The position numbers were made by a program, and so were the translations under genes. A DNA stretch of 64,000 nt from Carnegiea gigantea (taxonomy: Eukaryota; Streptophyta; Magnoliopsida; Caryophyllales; Cactaceae), in NCBI GenBank assembly GCA_029747015.1, contig JAKOGI010000110.1:790733-854732 (forward strand), read 5' to 3'. Positions 51,481 through 64,000 of the stretch are shown here, one piece after another (the stretch's first letter is position 1; each line of letters starts with the position of its first letter). The notes beneath the pieces were generated by a model. The model saw nothing but the letters and a program-made list of their open reading frames with translations, ran no database searches and had not been told where the DNA came from.

Positions 51481-52194
51481 TGTCACAATTTTATCATCTT
51501 CCACAAATATTCTCATATCATTTTTACAATATATTGCGAAAGACGCTTTTCTTTAAAAAAAAAAAAAAGAAAACCTTTGATGTAATTGAGAAAGCCTTCA
51601 AAGGTACTTGGAAAAGCTTAGTAATTTGTAATTCTAGAATTTTTTTAAAAAAAACAGAAAGAAACTTTGATTTTATTTTTGGGAGTCATAAAGTTTGAAC
51701 TTTTATTTTTGTTTATTTTCTTGCTTATTCGTGCATGTTTGCGGTGCCAGTTAATTACACTCCACATGCACTGTAACGTGATTTCGTGGACTACGTCGTG
51801 GTACGTAGTATTTGCTCAGTTATTATACTACTGATTTATTTATTTATTTAATTATTTTGTGGCTAGGCTGCTCAATTCCTTTTTTAATGGAGTAGTATAT
51901 ATAGGATTTAATTTAGTTAGAGAATCTTCCCCTGAATCTAACCACTGATTTGGAATCTTTAGGTTCATGAATCAATAGTCGAACAATTTCTTTTACAAGT
52001 ATTTTATTGTTTTTCTCCAAAGAAAAAAGCTAACTATTTTATTGAGGGTCAAATCTTGACTTGTTCCTCTCGACCAAAATAAAAAAAAGTTTTCTGACCA
52101 AAACATCTTGAATCATTCCTTCGATTATCGAGGCTGATACCTTATTTCAATTTAGTTGTTTAGAGGAATATTATAGGGAAAAAATATGTAAAGG

Positions 52195-52370
52195 GCTTGT
52201 CAGCCTTTCCTCTCGGGTTTGATCATGGGGGTGTTAAAATTTCAACCTTGTGTTTGAAATTTGTGTGGACAACTTGTGTGGTTTTAAGCTGCTACTTGAG
52301 CTTTGACATCTCTTTTCTGACCGGTTGGGTTTCCTGAGATAGGATTAGGGGCCTTATGAGTTGGGTTCGC
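52195..52370 (-). repeat. SINE-like repeat, copy B
   Basis: Homologous in order to 33190-33345 (minus-strand AGGCCCCTAATCCTATCTCA, then a GTCAGAAAAGAGATGTCAAA block). On the minus strand GGTTGAAATTTTAAC could be a decayed B box (GGTTCGAATCC). Tentatively a tRNA-derived SINE. Confidence 0.4.
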
Positions 52371-52705
52371 TTACATATATAGGGGGGAGGGAATGTAAAG
52401 GATGACTTGGTTTATTCCTACAGATCGTGTTTTTTTAATTATTTATTATTATTATTATTGTGCTATTATCCATGCTTGTGGACAACACTTAGCTATCGGC
52501 TAAAACTGCAACAAAGATGTTCATTGATCTTAAAAATTATCAAGAAGGTGACAAATATCTTATCAATTAGTACACAAGGCAAAAGTACGGGGATATATAT
52601 TACTATGAATCACTTGCATAAAATACATGGATTCACATTTACATTGAACAAATATTTTCCTGCATGTACAATTATCATGCTTAATTATTGTTAATCGCTG
52701 TAGGG

Positions 52706-55700
52706 TTATTTGGGACACTTCAAAGACTCCACTTGAGATTTTCCACGTGGACCTTTTAACCTTATGAAGAGTCGATACTCGTTAAATGTCATAGGAAGAT
52801 ACAATGGCGGGTTCTCAGGGGTTATAAGATCCTTGGCTGGTTCAATCAATATATCACCCCTTGGATTGTAGAAGAAAGCTAACGAAACTCGTTCCAAGTT
52901 AGGATTTACAATTACTCTGTGCTCTATGCTCTTGTATATCGCATTGCTTAGCACCTATTACAAGCAATTGATATTTTATTAGTAAAGGCCCATTTTCAAA
53001 AAAAAAAAAATATTTGGAAAAAGAACATAGCACACTCTATGATAATACAACGTAACAAAGAAGAAAACACATGTCTGGACAAACACAATGATCCCAAAAA
53101 AAACAAAGAAGAATTTGGAGGTCCACATTTTGATGTAAATATCATATATAATCAAGAATTAGTCCATGCCATGTGATCAACTTGCCTTTTTTATCTTTTT
53201 ATGGCCACTGAGATTTGAGAGTGACACCCCCCCCCAAAAAAAAGTGTCTAGACTAAGAGCTAGAGTTTGGAAAATGAAAAGAAAGAAGACAAATATAAAC
53301 TCTATTTTTGCACACTTTTATTATTTCCACATTGATCGGATTGGACCATTCCACTAAGTCATTAATATTTATCCCGTTCATATTAAAACATTTGCTCATT
53401 ATTGAATTCCATTAGTCAAAATCAGCCAATTATGGTATTTATTATCACAAAAATGTTAAAAAAGATGTAATTGACGTTGATGTTTTCTACATTAAAAATG
53501 CATCGGTGTATTTTAATCAATTAATCGATTTGCGCACCATGTCGAACTGGCATATAGGTATGTATAACATGATCAAGCTGGTTAAGATTCTTGAATAATG
53601 ACTCCCTTTTTTTTTTTGAAATTGTACTAATTTTGCAAAATTATTGGAAGTCATTTTCAAAATTCTCTAAAATATCAAGTATTATCGATGTAATTTTCAG
53701 TACGATTGACATTCTAAGGTCCACACAACACATGAATATTTTGTCGCATAGCATGGATTGTGGTTTTCCCCACTTTTCTAAACGTCACAAATAGAGATAG
53801 TTGCGATTGAAAACTAGCAGCAACAGAGGCTTCGCGAAGGACGCATTTCAACGGCCGCGCATCAACGTCACCTAATCGTGTTGCTTAGCGAGGTAGTTTA
53901 GTGATTATTCGGTTTATTTTTGAGTGGATTATTTGAAATCTGATTAGTTTATTTTAAAATTTCTATTCGAGATTAGTTACTGAGACTTTCTCTTTTTATT
54001 TTTTTAAGATTATGCTAACGATCCTGTTGGTAAACATCCGTTAGCTGTTTATGTTAGTTGTTAGCTGTTAGTTGCTTGAATTAGCTGTTTGTATTAACTG
54101 TTTGAATTAATTGTTTATAGAAAAAATATTTGGTAAAATTAGCTATTTTTTTAAAAAAATTTGACAAAATTTCATTTATGCCTTTACCACTAAATTACTT
54201 TGTACTTGAATTTCTTTTTTAATTAATTCTTCTTATTTTCTCTTGAAAAATAATTAAATTGATGTCATGTATACAAGCTAGCTTTATTGATAAAATCTTA
54301 ATTTGTTGCTAGTTGTGCATAATTTATATTTTTTAATCTTATTTTCTTTTTAATTTGTATATATTTATGTGATGCTTACATCTTAAAATATTATTTTATA
54401 ATTTGGTAGATATTTTATACTTATGACTTGAAATTTATATATTCAAATGATTTCATCTTTGGTAGATCATTCAAATAAGATACAATATCAAATATCACTA
54501 AAGGGCAGCTCGGTGCATAAGTATCTTGCGTTCTTACACAATATCAAATATTACTGCAAAAGGCTAATAGCATGTGATGTAATTTTTCCAATCTTTGGGT
54601 AGTTAAGTCATTTCACAAAAATCTATTCCCAAAAGACTAATGGAAATAGTCATTTGAAAAAGAGTTGTTTAGGTCGAACCAGCTATTCCAAACAGCTATT
54701 TAATAAAATATCAATTTAGCTATTTTGACTAGTCAAAACAGCTAAAATTCTCCAAAAAAGCTATTTTCCTTCAAAAAGCTCATGTAGCCAAACATCTCAC
54801 AATATCAAATATCACTGCAAAAGGTTAATGACATGTGGTATAATTTTTTCAAGCTTTTGCATAGTCATGTCATTTGCACAAAAAGTCTTTCCCAAAAAGC
54901 TTATGGAAATAGCATTTTGAAGAAGAGTTATTTGCATCAAAACAGCTCTTCCAAACAGCTATTTAACCAAACACAAATTTAATTATTTTGACCAGTAAAA
55001 GTAACTCTTTAAAAAACTTATGCAACCAAACACCCCAATGTTAAATTGGTGTAACTCTTATCAATCTATAGTTCTATACATATGGAATGATTGTAGTTAT
55101 GTATATAAATTTTATATACCATTTACTTCTGTAAATTGTGATTTACTCTATTTTTTCCCTCCAAATTTATATAGATTTCCAAGTGTTTTTATTTCTTGTA
55201 TATTTCAACATTTTTCACAAATGTTTATAGATTCCAAATTTTTTTTCTACAACTTTTAAATTCCCTCCCCCCCCCCCCCCCCCCGGTTTTTGGACGCATT
55301 GCACACAAAGTGAAACTAGAGACAATCTTTGAAATAAATTGAAGACGCCCATTTTGTAAAATTGACCATTCCCAGTTAAATACTAATTTAAAAATAGGAA
55401 TGCACTACCTAAACAAAAATGGCACGTTTTACAAATGCTGCTTTGACTAGTTAGAGGTGCATGATTGTATGGTACAGTCTGTTATTAAAAAAATAATAAT
55501 ATCTTTTTCAACCAATCACGCAAAAGGAAATTCTTATTCCAAGAGAGAGAAAGAGTACCTGGATTTGATCGCCAATATTGACAACAAAAGCATGTGGAGC
55601 GGGTCTGACGGTTATCCATTTACCATCTCGTCGGACCTGAAGACCCGGGACGTCATGGTCCGGAAGCAAAATGGTCATCCCACCCGGATCCGAATGTGAG

Positions 55701-56761
55701 GATAGCCCCAGAGTAAGATCCGGTTGTGGGCATTTCGGGTAGAAATTAGTCCTTAAACATGCCCCAATATCCTCCCCTCCAAATGCATTTTGAAGATAAT
55801 CCTCGTCTAATCCCAGATTAATTGACAGAACCTTCATTAATCTCCCACTTAATTTCACCAGCTCTCCTAAGTATTCCTCGATCACCTCCCTGCATTTAAT
55901 TTTTCCCAAATTATAAACTAGACATGTTAATATTACTAGTTAACTTTTTTAGTGTTTTCAATAAAATACAGGTTGATATTAGTTGAAGGTACACAAATTC
56001 TTCCTGACCCCAAAAAAAAAAGAGCAAAAAGAGCATCAAATCTAAAGGTCTGTTCTTTTCAACTTATCATTAGAGTTCAACACTAATCAACATTCATCAA
56101 CAGTTAGTCATATTTTCTACTCACAATTTTAGCTCTCATCGACCAGCACTCGTCAGCGATTATTAGCATTCGTGATCAGTGCTTATCTTCAATATTGATC
56201 AATAATAAATTACTTATTATAATTTGAAAAGACAGATCCTAAACCTATACTCCCAACCGAAGTCTCGCATATAAAAAAATATGAAAAGTTAAATGCAACA
56301 TTCTTATCTCTATATTACAGAAATACTAATCCTTTTGTATCAGGAAAAGACTATTTGTTGGTGTGAGAAAACAAATTATGAACAATTTAATGAAACAATA
56401 TGCACCACACAACATAAAGTCTAAACAAGATATTGTCACAACCTAACTTTTTCATATTTGTTGAAAAAAGTGTACAACAAATCGTTTACTCATTAAGTAT
56501 AATTAACTTCCCCAACTGAAAGTGAGATAAAGTTGCAGGTTAAGCTCACCTTTCCCATGTGGATCTTCAAGGAAAAAAGTGGGTTAATTAGCCAGCTTTC
56601 TGATCAGTTTTGATATTTTAAATCACATCCCATGTTCAATTTATTGGAAGATGATAATATAATAATTCATTGTCATTCAGTTGTCAATTAGGTCTAGGTT
56701 GTGCTTGGATTTTGTCTGTCTTTAATTAAAATACTACTGCTTTTGTTCTTTGTATACGATA

Positions 56762-56813
<52 letters not shown>

Positions 56814-57604
56814 TACTTTTAAAGGAAGTAGATGAATCTTCAAAAGCATCTGAGCTTCGTTTTGTTTCTTTTTTTGGAGGAAAGCACCTGAGATAACTGG
56901 TGTTCTATTCATTTCTCAGAAGATACGATGCCGTACTTTTACTCCCACCCCCCAAAACGAAAAAAAAGCATGCTAATATGACACTTTTTTCCTTCGTCAG
57001 TAACAACTCTTGAAGATTTTATCAATTGAACTGAATAATACGCACAAACAAGACAAGTAATTAAGTGAATAGAAAATGGGAGGCAGTAACATGTAGCACG
57101 TACGTACCTGTGGTGAGGAGGTTGAGCAGGCCATTTGTCGCAGTCTTTCAAATTAGGAGGCAAATAATGAAGGAAGTAGTAATCACTCCAATCAAGAATG
57201 GCACCTTTTTCGACACCAAGCCTGCTCCCATACCCTTCGTAAGTACGAGGGGAGTTGGCATACCCCTGCTTCACCTCCATTGGGAGGTGGAAGAACTCCC
57301 TCCAAACCTCGCGGGCCCGGTCCATGAGGTCAGGCCGGACCCCGTGGTTCACTGCCTGGAAGAACCCCCATTCCCGGCAGGCCTCCCCAACCCGGCCCAC
57401 GGTCATCTGCACCGTGGCCGGGTCGGCTGAGAACAGACCTCCTAGGTCTATCAAGGGGATGTCCACCTTCCCCTCCTCCTCCCCGGCTGACACCGGCCGC
57501 TCCGTTGGGGGCTTCACGTAGCGGTCCGGAATCTTGTTCAGCCCACTCTCGGACAGAGACTGGACCCGGATTATGGGTTCGGGCCACTCTTGGGAGCAAT
57601 TCAT
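52706..57604 (-). CDS. JOX3: jasmonate-induced 2-oxoglutarate/Fe(II) oxygenase (JOX type)
   Basis: Three exons, 57604-57108, 55889-55559 and 52954-52706, join in phase to give 358 residues, standard for the family. JOX enzymes use Fe(II), 2-oxoglutarate and O2 to hydroxylate jasmonic acid to 12-hydroxy-jasmonate, lowering jasmonate responses. The N-terminal DIOX_N part begins near 45 (DIPLIDLGGLF) and holds the conserved WGFFQAVNHGV. The run SPRTYEGYGSRLGVEKGA followed by DWSDYYFLH is close to what I recall of Arabidopsis JOX proteins. The iron ligands are His231, Asp233 and His288; Arg298 and Ser300 (RVS) bind 2-oxoglutarate. The end, GPRGKSQVES, fits At3g55970 (JOX3). The start ATG is the first in a short leader below a TATA box. 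Intron 2 (55558-52955) is swollen by repeats. Other 2-oxoglutarate dioxygenases are less likely. Confidence 0.93.
54020..55037. mobile_element. MITE-like element in JOX intron 2
   Basis: Right end: AAACTTATGCAACCAAACACC. The left part (GTTGGTAAACATCCGTTAGC) starts with a series of TTAGCTGTTTG-like words. It resembles the repeats at 15568 and 18301 in composition. The left limit is uncertain. It contains the tandem duplication described next. Confidence 0.4.
54537..55037. repeat. two tandem copies of a ~261-bp unit
   Basis: Unit 1 (54537-54797) and unit 2 (54798-55037) both start CACAATATCAAATATYACTGC and continue collinearly through the TTCCAAACAGCTATTTAA block to an end of CAACCAAACACC or GTAGCCAAACATC. 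A partial third start is at 54482. Units differ by substitutions and small indels. Confidence 0.8.
55267..55284. repeat. poly-C tract (C18)
   Basis: Eighteen C in JOX intron 2, about 275 bases downstream of exon 2 in gene sense. Followed by GG and a T-run rather than the usual A-run. Confidence 0.85.
56046..56239. mobile_element. short MITE in JOX intron 1
   Basis: The left end GGTCTGTTCTTTTCAA and the complement of the right end GGATCTGTCTTTTCAA are inverted. TAAA is present on both sides. About 195 bp, AT-rich and without coding content. Confidence 0.5.
56765..56806. repeat. (TA)n microsatellite in JOX intron 1
   Basis: About 21 TA units, followed by TGTGTG. Lies within the first intron of the JOX gene. 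Confidence 0.9.
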
Positions 57605-57685
57605 GGTTATATTTTCTGTTGGAAATTTGGATTCTTATGCTTATTATGCTTTGAGGTGGGAGAAAGGGAGGGGATTCAGTTGGGC

Positions 57686-57692
57686 ATTTATA
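57686..57692 (-). promoter_or_regulatory. TATA box of the JOX gene
   Basis: Minus-strand TATAAAT, 82-88 bases upstream of the start codon and surrounded by C-rich sequence. Position and sequence fit a core promoter with a leader of about 50-60 bases. Confidence 0.65.
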
Positions 57693-57773
57693 GGGGCGTT
57701 TTGGAGAGGAGAGAATAGAGGGAGTCAAAGGGGCCGGGTATAATAGAAAAAGCAGGAGAGAGAAATTAAGGGG

Positions 57774-57779
57774 AACGTG
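57774..57779. promoter_or_regulatory. AACGTG motif (T/G-box) upstream of JOX
   Basis: AACGTG, a MYC2-type bHLH target in jasmonate-responsive promoters, about 170 bases from the start codon. A second copy lies at 57809. Function is inferred from motif and gene family. Confidence 0.4.
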
Positions 57780-57808
57780 GGATAATTTCTTAGAGGGGAA
57801 AACATCAA

Positions 57809-57814
57809 AACGTG
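57809..57814. promoter_or_regulatory. second AACGTG motif (T/G-box) upstream of JOX
   Basis: Same motif as at 57774, 35 bases away in the same orientation. Paired sites strengthen the case for jasmonate-responsive control, but chance occurrence cannot be excluded. Confidence 0.4.
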
Positions 57815-57829
57815 CACCATAGTTGAGTG

Positions 57830-60800
57830 CGGAAGATAAAGTTAATTAAGAAACTAAAATAGGGGGCTATAGTCTATGTATACTAGTACTCCATCGCCTA
57901 TAGCCGTTGATTTTAGGGTGGTGTTGATGAGGTTGACAGGCCGACACACAATGAGAACAGAGTGGGCAGTTAATTAGTAGTAGTCGTTAATTAACTTTTT
58001 GGTCTGTAGAAGTCACAAAGGACAGCACAATACTATTACAATATAATAGAGAAGGGGACCCGAATCTTATACCTAATGTATTCAGGACTTCAGCCTTAAC
58101 CATTAGGTTAAGGCCTCATTGGTCAATTAATTAAGGTTTATGGCCCATTTTATCAAGCTATAATTATTATCGTATTTCAATTCAACAAAAGGTGATTGAT
58201 TGTAATATCCTTAATGAAAACAACAAATCTCAAAATAGGTGATTGTTATATTGAATACTATTTTTATGAAAACAATTAATCTTATCTTAGTTATTTTGAC
58301 GTGAGGCATGCAGCATTTTGTGGAGCATTAGATGGTGTTAATAACTGTGACGTGATTAATTGATTGATGGATTTTGATCGAAGTGGTTTCACTGGTTTGT
58401 ACATATATGCTTTTGTAGAGAGCAGAACATGTACTTGGTTATTGGATAAATACGTGTGTGGATGTCATTTGTGTTAGTTGATTGTCACCTGGTTAGATCA
58501 TAGTCTGCTTGATGGGATGATTTTCTTTAGGGCGATGGTTGCTTAATCGACATTTCCACACCATCACCTACAAATCAGAGCTTACGGGACCGGGTTTTGT
58601 ATATTCTCATTTATATTTATGTCAAAATTAGTACTCGTACAAGCATTCAATTTATATCCATTAAGTGTTAAAAAATCATACTCATATTCGTACTCATCAA
58701 ATTTTGAGGGCATGTATTTTGGTTTTATTTAAGTGTATATGGACCAAAAAAATTATACGCCTATCACTGTATACAAACGGTGTACTGTCTCAAAGATGAT
58801 GGCAACACTATGTTCACCCTCCACCTCCAGCAATCTAAACTATCTAGTGTCCAAGTGGGCTCATGTACGTAGCCAACAATAAGTAACAAGTCACATTCTA
58901 CACGCTCACATCGTGGTAAATTTTAAAGTACATTTTGAAATGACCCTCATTCATTAATATTCTATTCTTCATTCCATCTCTAAAACACCGGATACATATA
59001 TAAGCATCGAATGACAATCTCTCTCTATATATATATTAAAATAAAAATATCAAAGGTAATTTCATATCTATACATTAAATTTTAGAGATTTGGAAACTCT
59101 AAGCTGCTTCCAACCTAAATAATGTACTAAAATAATAAAGGCTATGCTTTAAATTGATTAAAGTCATATTTAGGTTATCATAATTAACGTACAATTGGAT
59201 ATCTTTTATTTTTCCTCCACCAATATTGTTATAACATATTAATAATAATAAATAAAAACTAGTAGAAAATTGAAAGATATTTCACTAAGACATCTAGAAA
59301 ATGGTGACAAAAAGAAATATAAAAAGAAATATAATTTTCATTGTCATCGACGTATAAAAAATATCAATAATTTTTAAAATTGAATTTTTTTTATGACTAA
59401 GTTGTATATTATACAGTGATCAAAGGTAACTATGACATAAAATTTTATACTTTATTTAATTTTGTTTGACAAGCTAGTAGAGGTTGGTAACTTTTAATAA
59501 ATACTAACTCAACTTTTAGAACTTGGTTCTCAAATTTAATAGTGAAGGTTATAAAATAATGACACTACCAACAAGTTCAATGCCTTTCACTTTGCTTTTA
59601 TTACCATATTATTTGAAAGTTATTGGTTTGTATTAAAAAATTATAAAATATGATAGCCCAATTGTTATGAGTTTTCCATTAGATTATCACTATCTATTTT
59701 AGTGTACCTAATTATAATTTGTAATGATAACAATTATAATTAACATCTAAAAATTTAAAAAAAATTCTCCATGCATCACACGCGTGACCAGAAGCTAGTT
59801 GAACATAAGAAACTAAACTCACGATCTAAAATATTTTTCCAAATTAATTATTCATGTGCTAATGAATTAATCAAATATTGTGTATTTTTGTTGTTTTATC
59901 GAAAAATTGAATGGAGATTATATAGGTGTGTAACTGATCCCAACAAAGGGCCTTGTAATTATTTGTCAGGGTGGCTTGTAGGGATGAGCGGATTTAAATA
60001 CTCACTCAAATTCGCTGAAATGATGATGCCTTCTTTGTAGTTAATTGGTACAAGTTATCTTTAAAAAAATCACACAAAGAAGTCATCTTTGGAAATTTGG
60101 ACAAATATAACAAATACAGTTGAGTATATAAAATACACAAAAATATAAAATATATAGAAAATAATAGGTAAAAGCTATTCCTTTGGCACTCTCTTATGAG
60201 TATATATTCTAACAAGTGAAAATAAACTTGTGCATGAAGCTTTCCCATACAACGTACAAATACACATGAGTAAAATTGTCACGGGGCTCATGACATTAGA
60301 AACATCAAGATAGACGTATATAGTAGACAGTATTAAGAGATTGATATTTCGGATTGTAGGAGGAATGATTTTCTAGATTGTAAGAGGAGTCGAGGGATAG
60401 AGGATGACCGAAGAAGAATTAAAATGAGGTGATTATACAAGACATGTGTCATTTGATAATGGGTGATGATATGTGTCTTGTCATAAGACACTCTTAAATG
60501 TCTTGCCTTAATTCAAATTAGTGTATTTTTTGATTTAAAATCATCAAATTTTTAATAACTACAACTTATTATGAGTTGTAAAACTTTAATATTCATTGAC
60601 TACGCCAACAAATAAAAATAGACACCCTAATCTGATCAACTCCATTCGCGAAGGCATATTATACGTGTGATTTTGTAAAGGTGAAAAATTATATATTAAA
60701 GGACAATTTTATACGATTTGTTAGTTTTGACATCCGTCAACTACTCAATCATACAATTTTTTTTCAATTTAATATGTAATAATATGTATTTTAAGTGAAA

Positions 60801-63800
60801 AACAAGACACTTTTTAAATGTCTTGTAGCAAGACGTTTATCATTTTACTTTGATAATTACCGATACATAACTCAAAATAGGAGTTTTTACAGGTCTATAA
60901 TTAAAGTGGCGGATCTCAAATAGTTTCCCGTCTTTACTCCTGCTTCTAGGCCCTTAGTGTATGTTGATGTTGTTTGCTTTTAGTCTATGTAATAGCAAAA
61001 AATCAACAGCTTCATAATTCTTTTAGTATCACTATGCGACATCTAGTTTCCATTTTGTTTGTTTATTTATATTTAATTCAATGTTGCTTGTCATATTTAT
61101 TTAATGCTTCTTTTTTCACAATTGATACAAGGGATTTCAACTCAAGAAAATATTTTTCTAAAAATTCTTTTGTGGGTTTCTTAAAATTAGTCTCTCTACT
61201 TACAGAAGTGCTTTGTAAGGATAAGATTGCGTATATTTGAATCTCTCTAAACCCTGCAAAAACGGGAGCCGCAACAAGAGGAGGAGTTGTTGTTGTATAG
61301 TTTCATGAGATTTGGTCAGATCATATTTCTTAGCATTAACTCCAATTGTTTTGTTATAAGAAGTCATGTTCTGATCTTACAATATACATCCAACAAACTT
61401 AACGACGATAATGTAAATTTCGCTTTCACGAAATTTGAAAAGATCCAAATATAAACAATCTTCTATATACAAACACGAGTACAAGTACCGAGATGGATAA
61501 TATGCAGTCAAGAATTGTATAATTATCTCATCCTAGTAGAAGAATGACTTTCACTAATGATTCAAGTATACACTTATCCACATGATGCACTAACCGATTG
61601 AGGAAAGGTACGGTAGGATGTCTCCTTTTCGGTGCGCCGTGAATCATTTGACACCCTTCCCCTAAAAAACTACAAAATTTTAGGACCAATTAAAAACCAA
61701 ACAAATTGACTAATTACTACCCTCCAAAAAGATGGAAAACTCAAATGAATGTTGCTCAAGAAATTCATGCTCTTCGCGAAAGTACGAATTAAATATTCAT
61801 GAAAAATAATTTGATCATGTGTGCATTTAAGTTAGGTGTATGAAAATTTGTATATGTGCTTAATAAAATGCGAAGCTGATAAATATTGCCCTAAGAATAA
61901 CAGATAAGCGGGTAGTTAAAAAGACTTTGACCACTTATATTAATTAATGAATTCTGCTGACCATCATTGACTGGAGGTATGCAATGTTATTATTGACTTT
62001 CCCTTCTAGCACTCAGCAAAAAAAATTTCCTATCCTTAGCTACAGTTAACAATGTCAAATTATCAACCATCTAGTAGTACGGCCATTTTAACCTAATGTG
62101 GCCATGATTTTCTTTTTTTTTTTTTTTTTGGTGCAATGCGTCCATGATTAAATTTCTACCTTTTTAATCTTGTAATCGCACTAGGTATTAGTCTATATAA
62201 CTATCATTTATGAAACACATCGTCATATGTTATAAATGCATGCTCATTTACCAATCGGAAACCACAAAGCCTTCAATTATAAAGGTATGCTCCATTAGAT
62301 GCCAAACAATTAATTTCTCCTTCAATTATGAAGCTTTTTTACTATTAGTGGTTTGTCCATTATCAGTCATGAGAGTAAATGCTCGTAAGAGTATAATACG
62401 GACTTCACAATAGTCATACATGTTCTAAAATATAAAAGAACAGAATTCATAGGAAGAGGAAGACACGATTTTAGAACAACAGATAGAATTGAACAACTGA
62501 TCTCAATTCCCACAAATTAAGTTCTATTCACTTTCCAATCAAGACCACAAAACAAACCACCCCAAAACTATGTTGTGCATTTGCTTGCGCATACCATAGT
62601 GCTATGAAGACTATCTGAAGGGGTTTGGTGTTGACTTTTTAAGGGGTAGATATCATCTTAAACGAGATTATATGATAAATAAAGTTGTGTGATATAAGAT
62701 AGATTAATTTACCCTATAAAAAGATAAACAATAAATAGTTTTGAATTATACAATCCATTAATAAGAACATAACAATGTCTCGTTTACGTTCTGTTTGGTT
62801 TTATGATATGACCTAGCAATAAATAATAAGGAGCACTAAACATTTGCAAAAAAATATGTAAAGGGCGAAAAACGAGGCAAGGACTGGTAAACATTATGCC
62901 ATTAGAGAAATGAATAAAGCTCACAAAAATTAGGCCGGGGGATATTTTCAACCAAAAAGAATTTATTCAAAATAATCCTTTTATTTTCCCCTATGCCCAT
63001 CTTGTTACACTTTCTCTATGCTTAGAAAATAAGAGCTGGGACAATCGGTTCATCCCAAAATTGACTCGTAATTATAGGCTACGTCAGCCGATAGAAGAGT
63101 TCTAGACAATCACCTAACGAGGAAAATATATTGAGACAAGTGATTGGGATGGGTTCGAGTATGGTCCTAAGAAGGGACACGTGGATGATCTCTAAAAGCC
63201 CTTGTAAGTGGCTCGTTGAGCCCTGGATCAATATTCCGAACCAAGTTGATAAATAACGTTCAACCCACCTAAATTTTATCCCCAAAAGCAATCCCTCTGT
63301 CAAACCGATCGTATAATTAAGAATCATTAATTCTCTATCACATTTGTCGTAGAACGAAAGTAGATGTACCTCACAATCGATACAATGGCCGTAACATGTG
63401 GTGACTCATTTGCTTGTTTGCATGCTTAACCATTATTTTGACAATATGGACAAACTCTATTTTTGTAATCTAAAATATTTAACTGTTCTCATTAATTATT
63501 TGTTATGATTTTAACATATGCGATTATATAATTGCGTTCTTCACAATTTACTTATTACTTATATTATCCCCTTTTTGTGTACGACAAGTTAGATTTGGCG
63601 AGGAAAGTAAACGTTGACTTTCTTCACATATATATCATGATCAACTTATTAATCTTTGAGGATGGGAACATTATACGAATTCGAAGAATTCGATTAAAAT
63701 TCGCCTCAGCTAATACTTAAATAGGTGCTAAAAATGATTTCAAGTGGGTATAGATATAGGTATGTGTATTGTGTTCGAAAATAGGTATGAGTATGGATAT

Positions 63801-64000
63801 GGATCTTAAAATCCAAACAGATTATGTACTCGATTTGCTGGTAGAATACGACAAAATATGTTAAAATTCAAAAATAAATGTTAGACATAAAACTATAATT
63901 GTATAGTATAGACATAGCCATACAAAATCCAATAAATACCAATATGAGCAAGGATATTATTTTTAGAAATAAGTCTGAATGCAGGTATAATTCAATCTGT
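57830..64000. other. gene-poor intergenic region, no recognised gene
   Basis: AT-rich sequence with only short open frames, none with recognisable features. The last 280 bases hold degenerate GGTATGAGTATGG-type words like those in the hAT-like element at 22188-22946, so a truncated relative may start there. A T-run of about 20 is at 62110-62129. No tRNA or other RNA gene was seen. Confidence 0.5.

Noticed and set aside
57065..57728. Open frames antisense to or overlapping JOX exon 1
   Set aside because: They are shadows of GC-rich coding sequence; the JOX frame carries the conserved residues and splice joints.
63079..63327. An 82-codon minus-strand open frame with hydrophobic stretches
   Set aside because: No recognisable domain, no supporting splice or promoter context, and AT-rich surroundings like the rest of the region.

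Overview
The window is nuclear DNA from a flowering plant, almost certainly a eudicot. The genes have long AT-rich introns with GT/AG borders, the encoded families are plant-specific, there is a plant initiator tRNA-Met gene, and the intergenic space is full of short non-autonomous DNA transposons. Five protein-coding genes and one tRNA gene could be read exon by exon. No bacterial-type system, CRISPR array or viral gene was seen.

Layout. (1) 1477-6068, minus: a six-exon FCP1/SCP1-like phosphatase of the HAD superfamily. (2) 7572-14485, minus: a seven-exon DYRK-family protein kinase of the plant DYRKP type, whose first intron carries a 1.6-kb inverted-repeat element. (3) 14.5-38.9 kb: a gene-poor, repeat-rich stretch with an initiator tRNA-Met gene at 19902-19973, a half-tRNA relic, a diverged segmental duplication, Tourist/Harbinger-like and hAT-like MITEs, a 2.9-kb element with Helitron-like sequence inside, and a long TA microsatellite. 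(4) 38998-44506, plus: a three-exon SMAX1-LIKE gene of the SMXL6/7/8 (D53) clade, a repressor in strigolactone signalling. (5) 45375-45746, plus: an intronless gene for splicing factor SF3B6 (p14), with a telomere-like motif just upstream. (6) 45.8-52.7 kb: non-coding, with fragments of decayed LINE-type reverse transcriptase/RNase H. (7) 52706-57604, minus: a three-exon 2-oxoglutarate/Fe(II) dioxygenase of the jasmonate-induced oxygenase (JOX) group. (8) 57.7-64 kb: intergenic, no gene recognised.

Gene order is informative. From memory, the phosphatase and JOX genes correspond to Arabidopsis neighbours At3g55960 and At3g55970, while the kinase and SMXL genes correspond to neighbours At2g40120 and At2g40130. 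Those two Arabidopsis segments are a whole-genome-duplication pair that lost genes reciprocally, so this window appears to keep the pre-duplication order. The genes do not form one pathway, but SMXL (strigolactone) and JOX (jasmonate) both act in hormone signalling. I found no convincing undescribed system. The most unusual structures are the long inverted repeat in the kinase intron, the tRNA-iMet gene with an opposed half-copy beside a duplicated segment, and a recurring T-run/G-run junction found about a dozen times.
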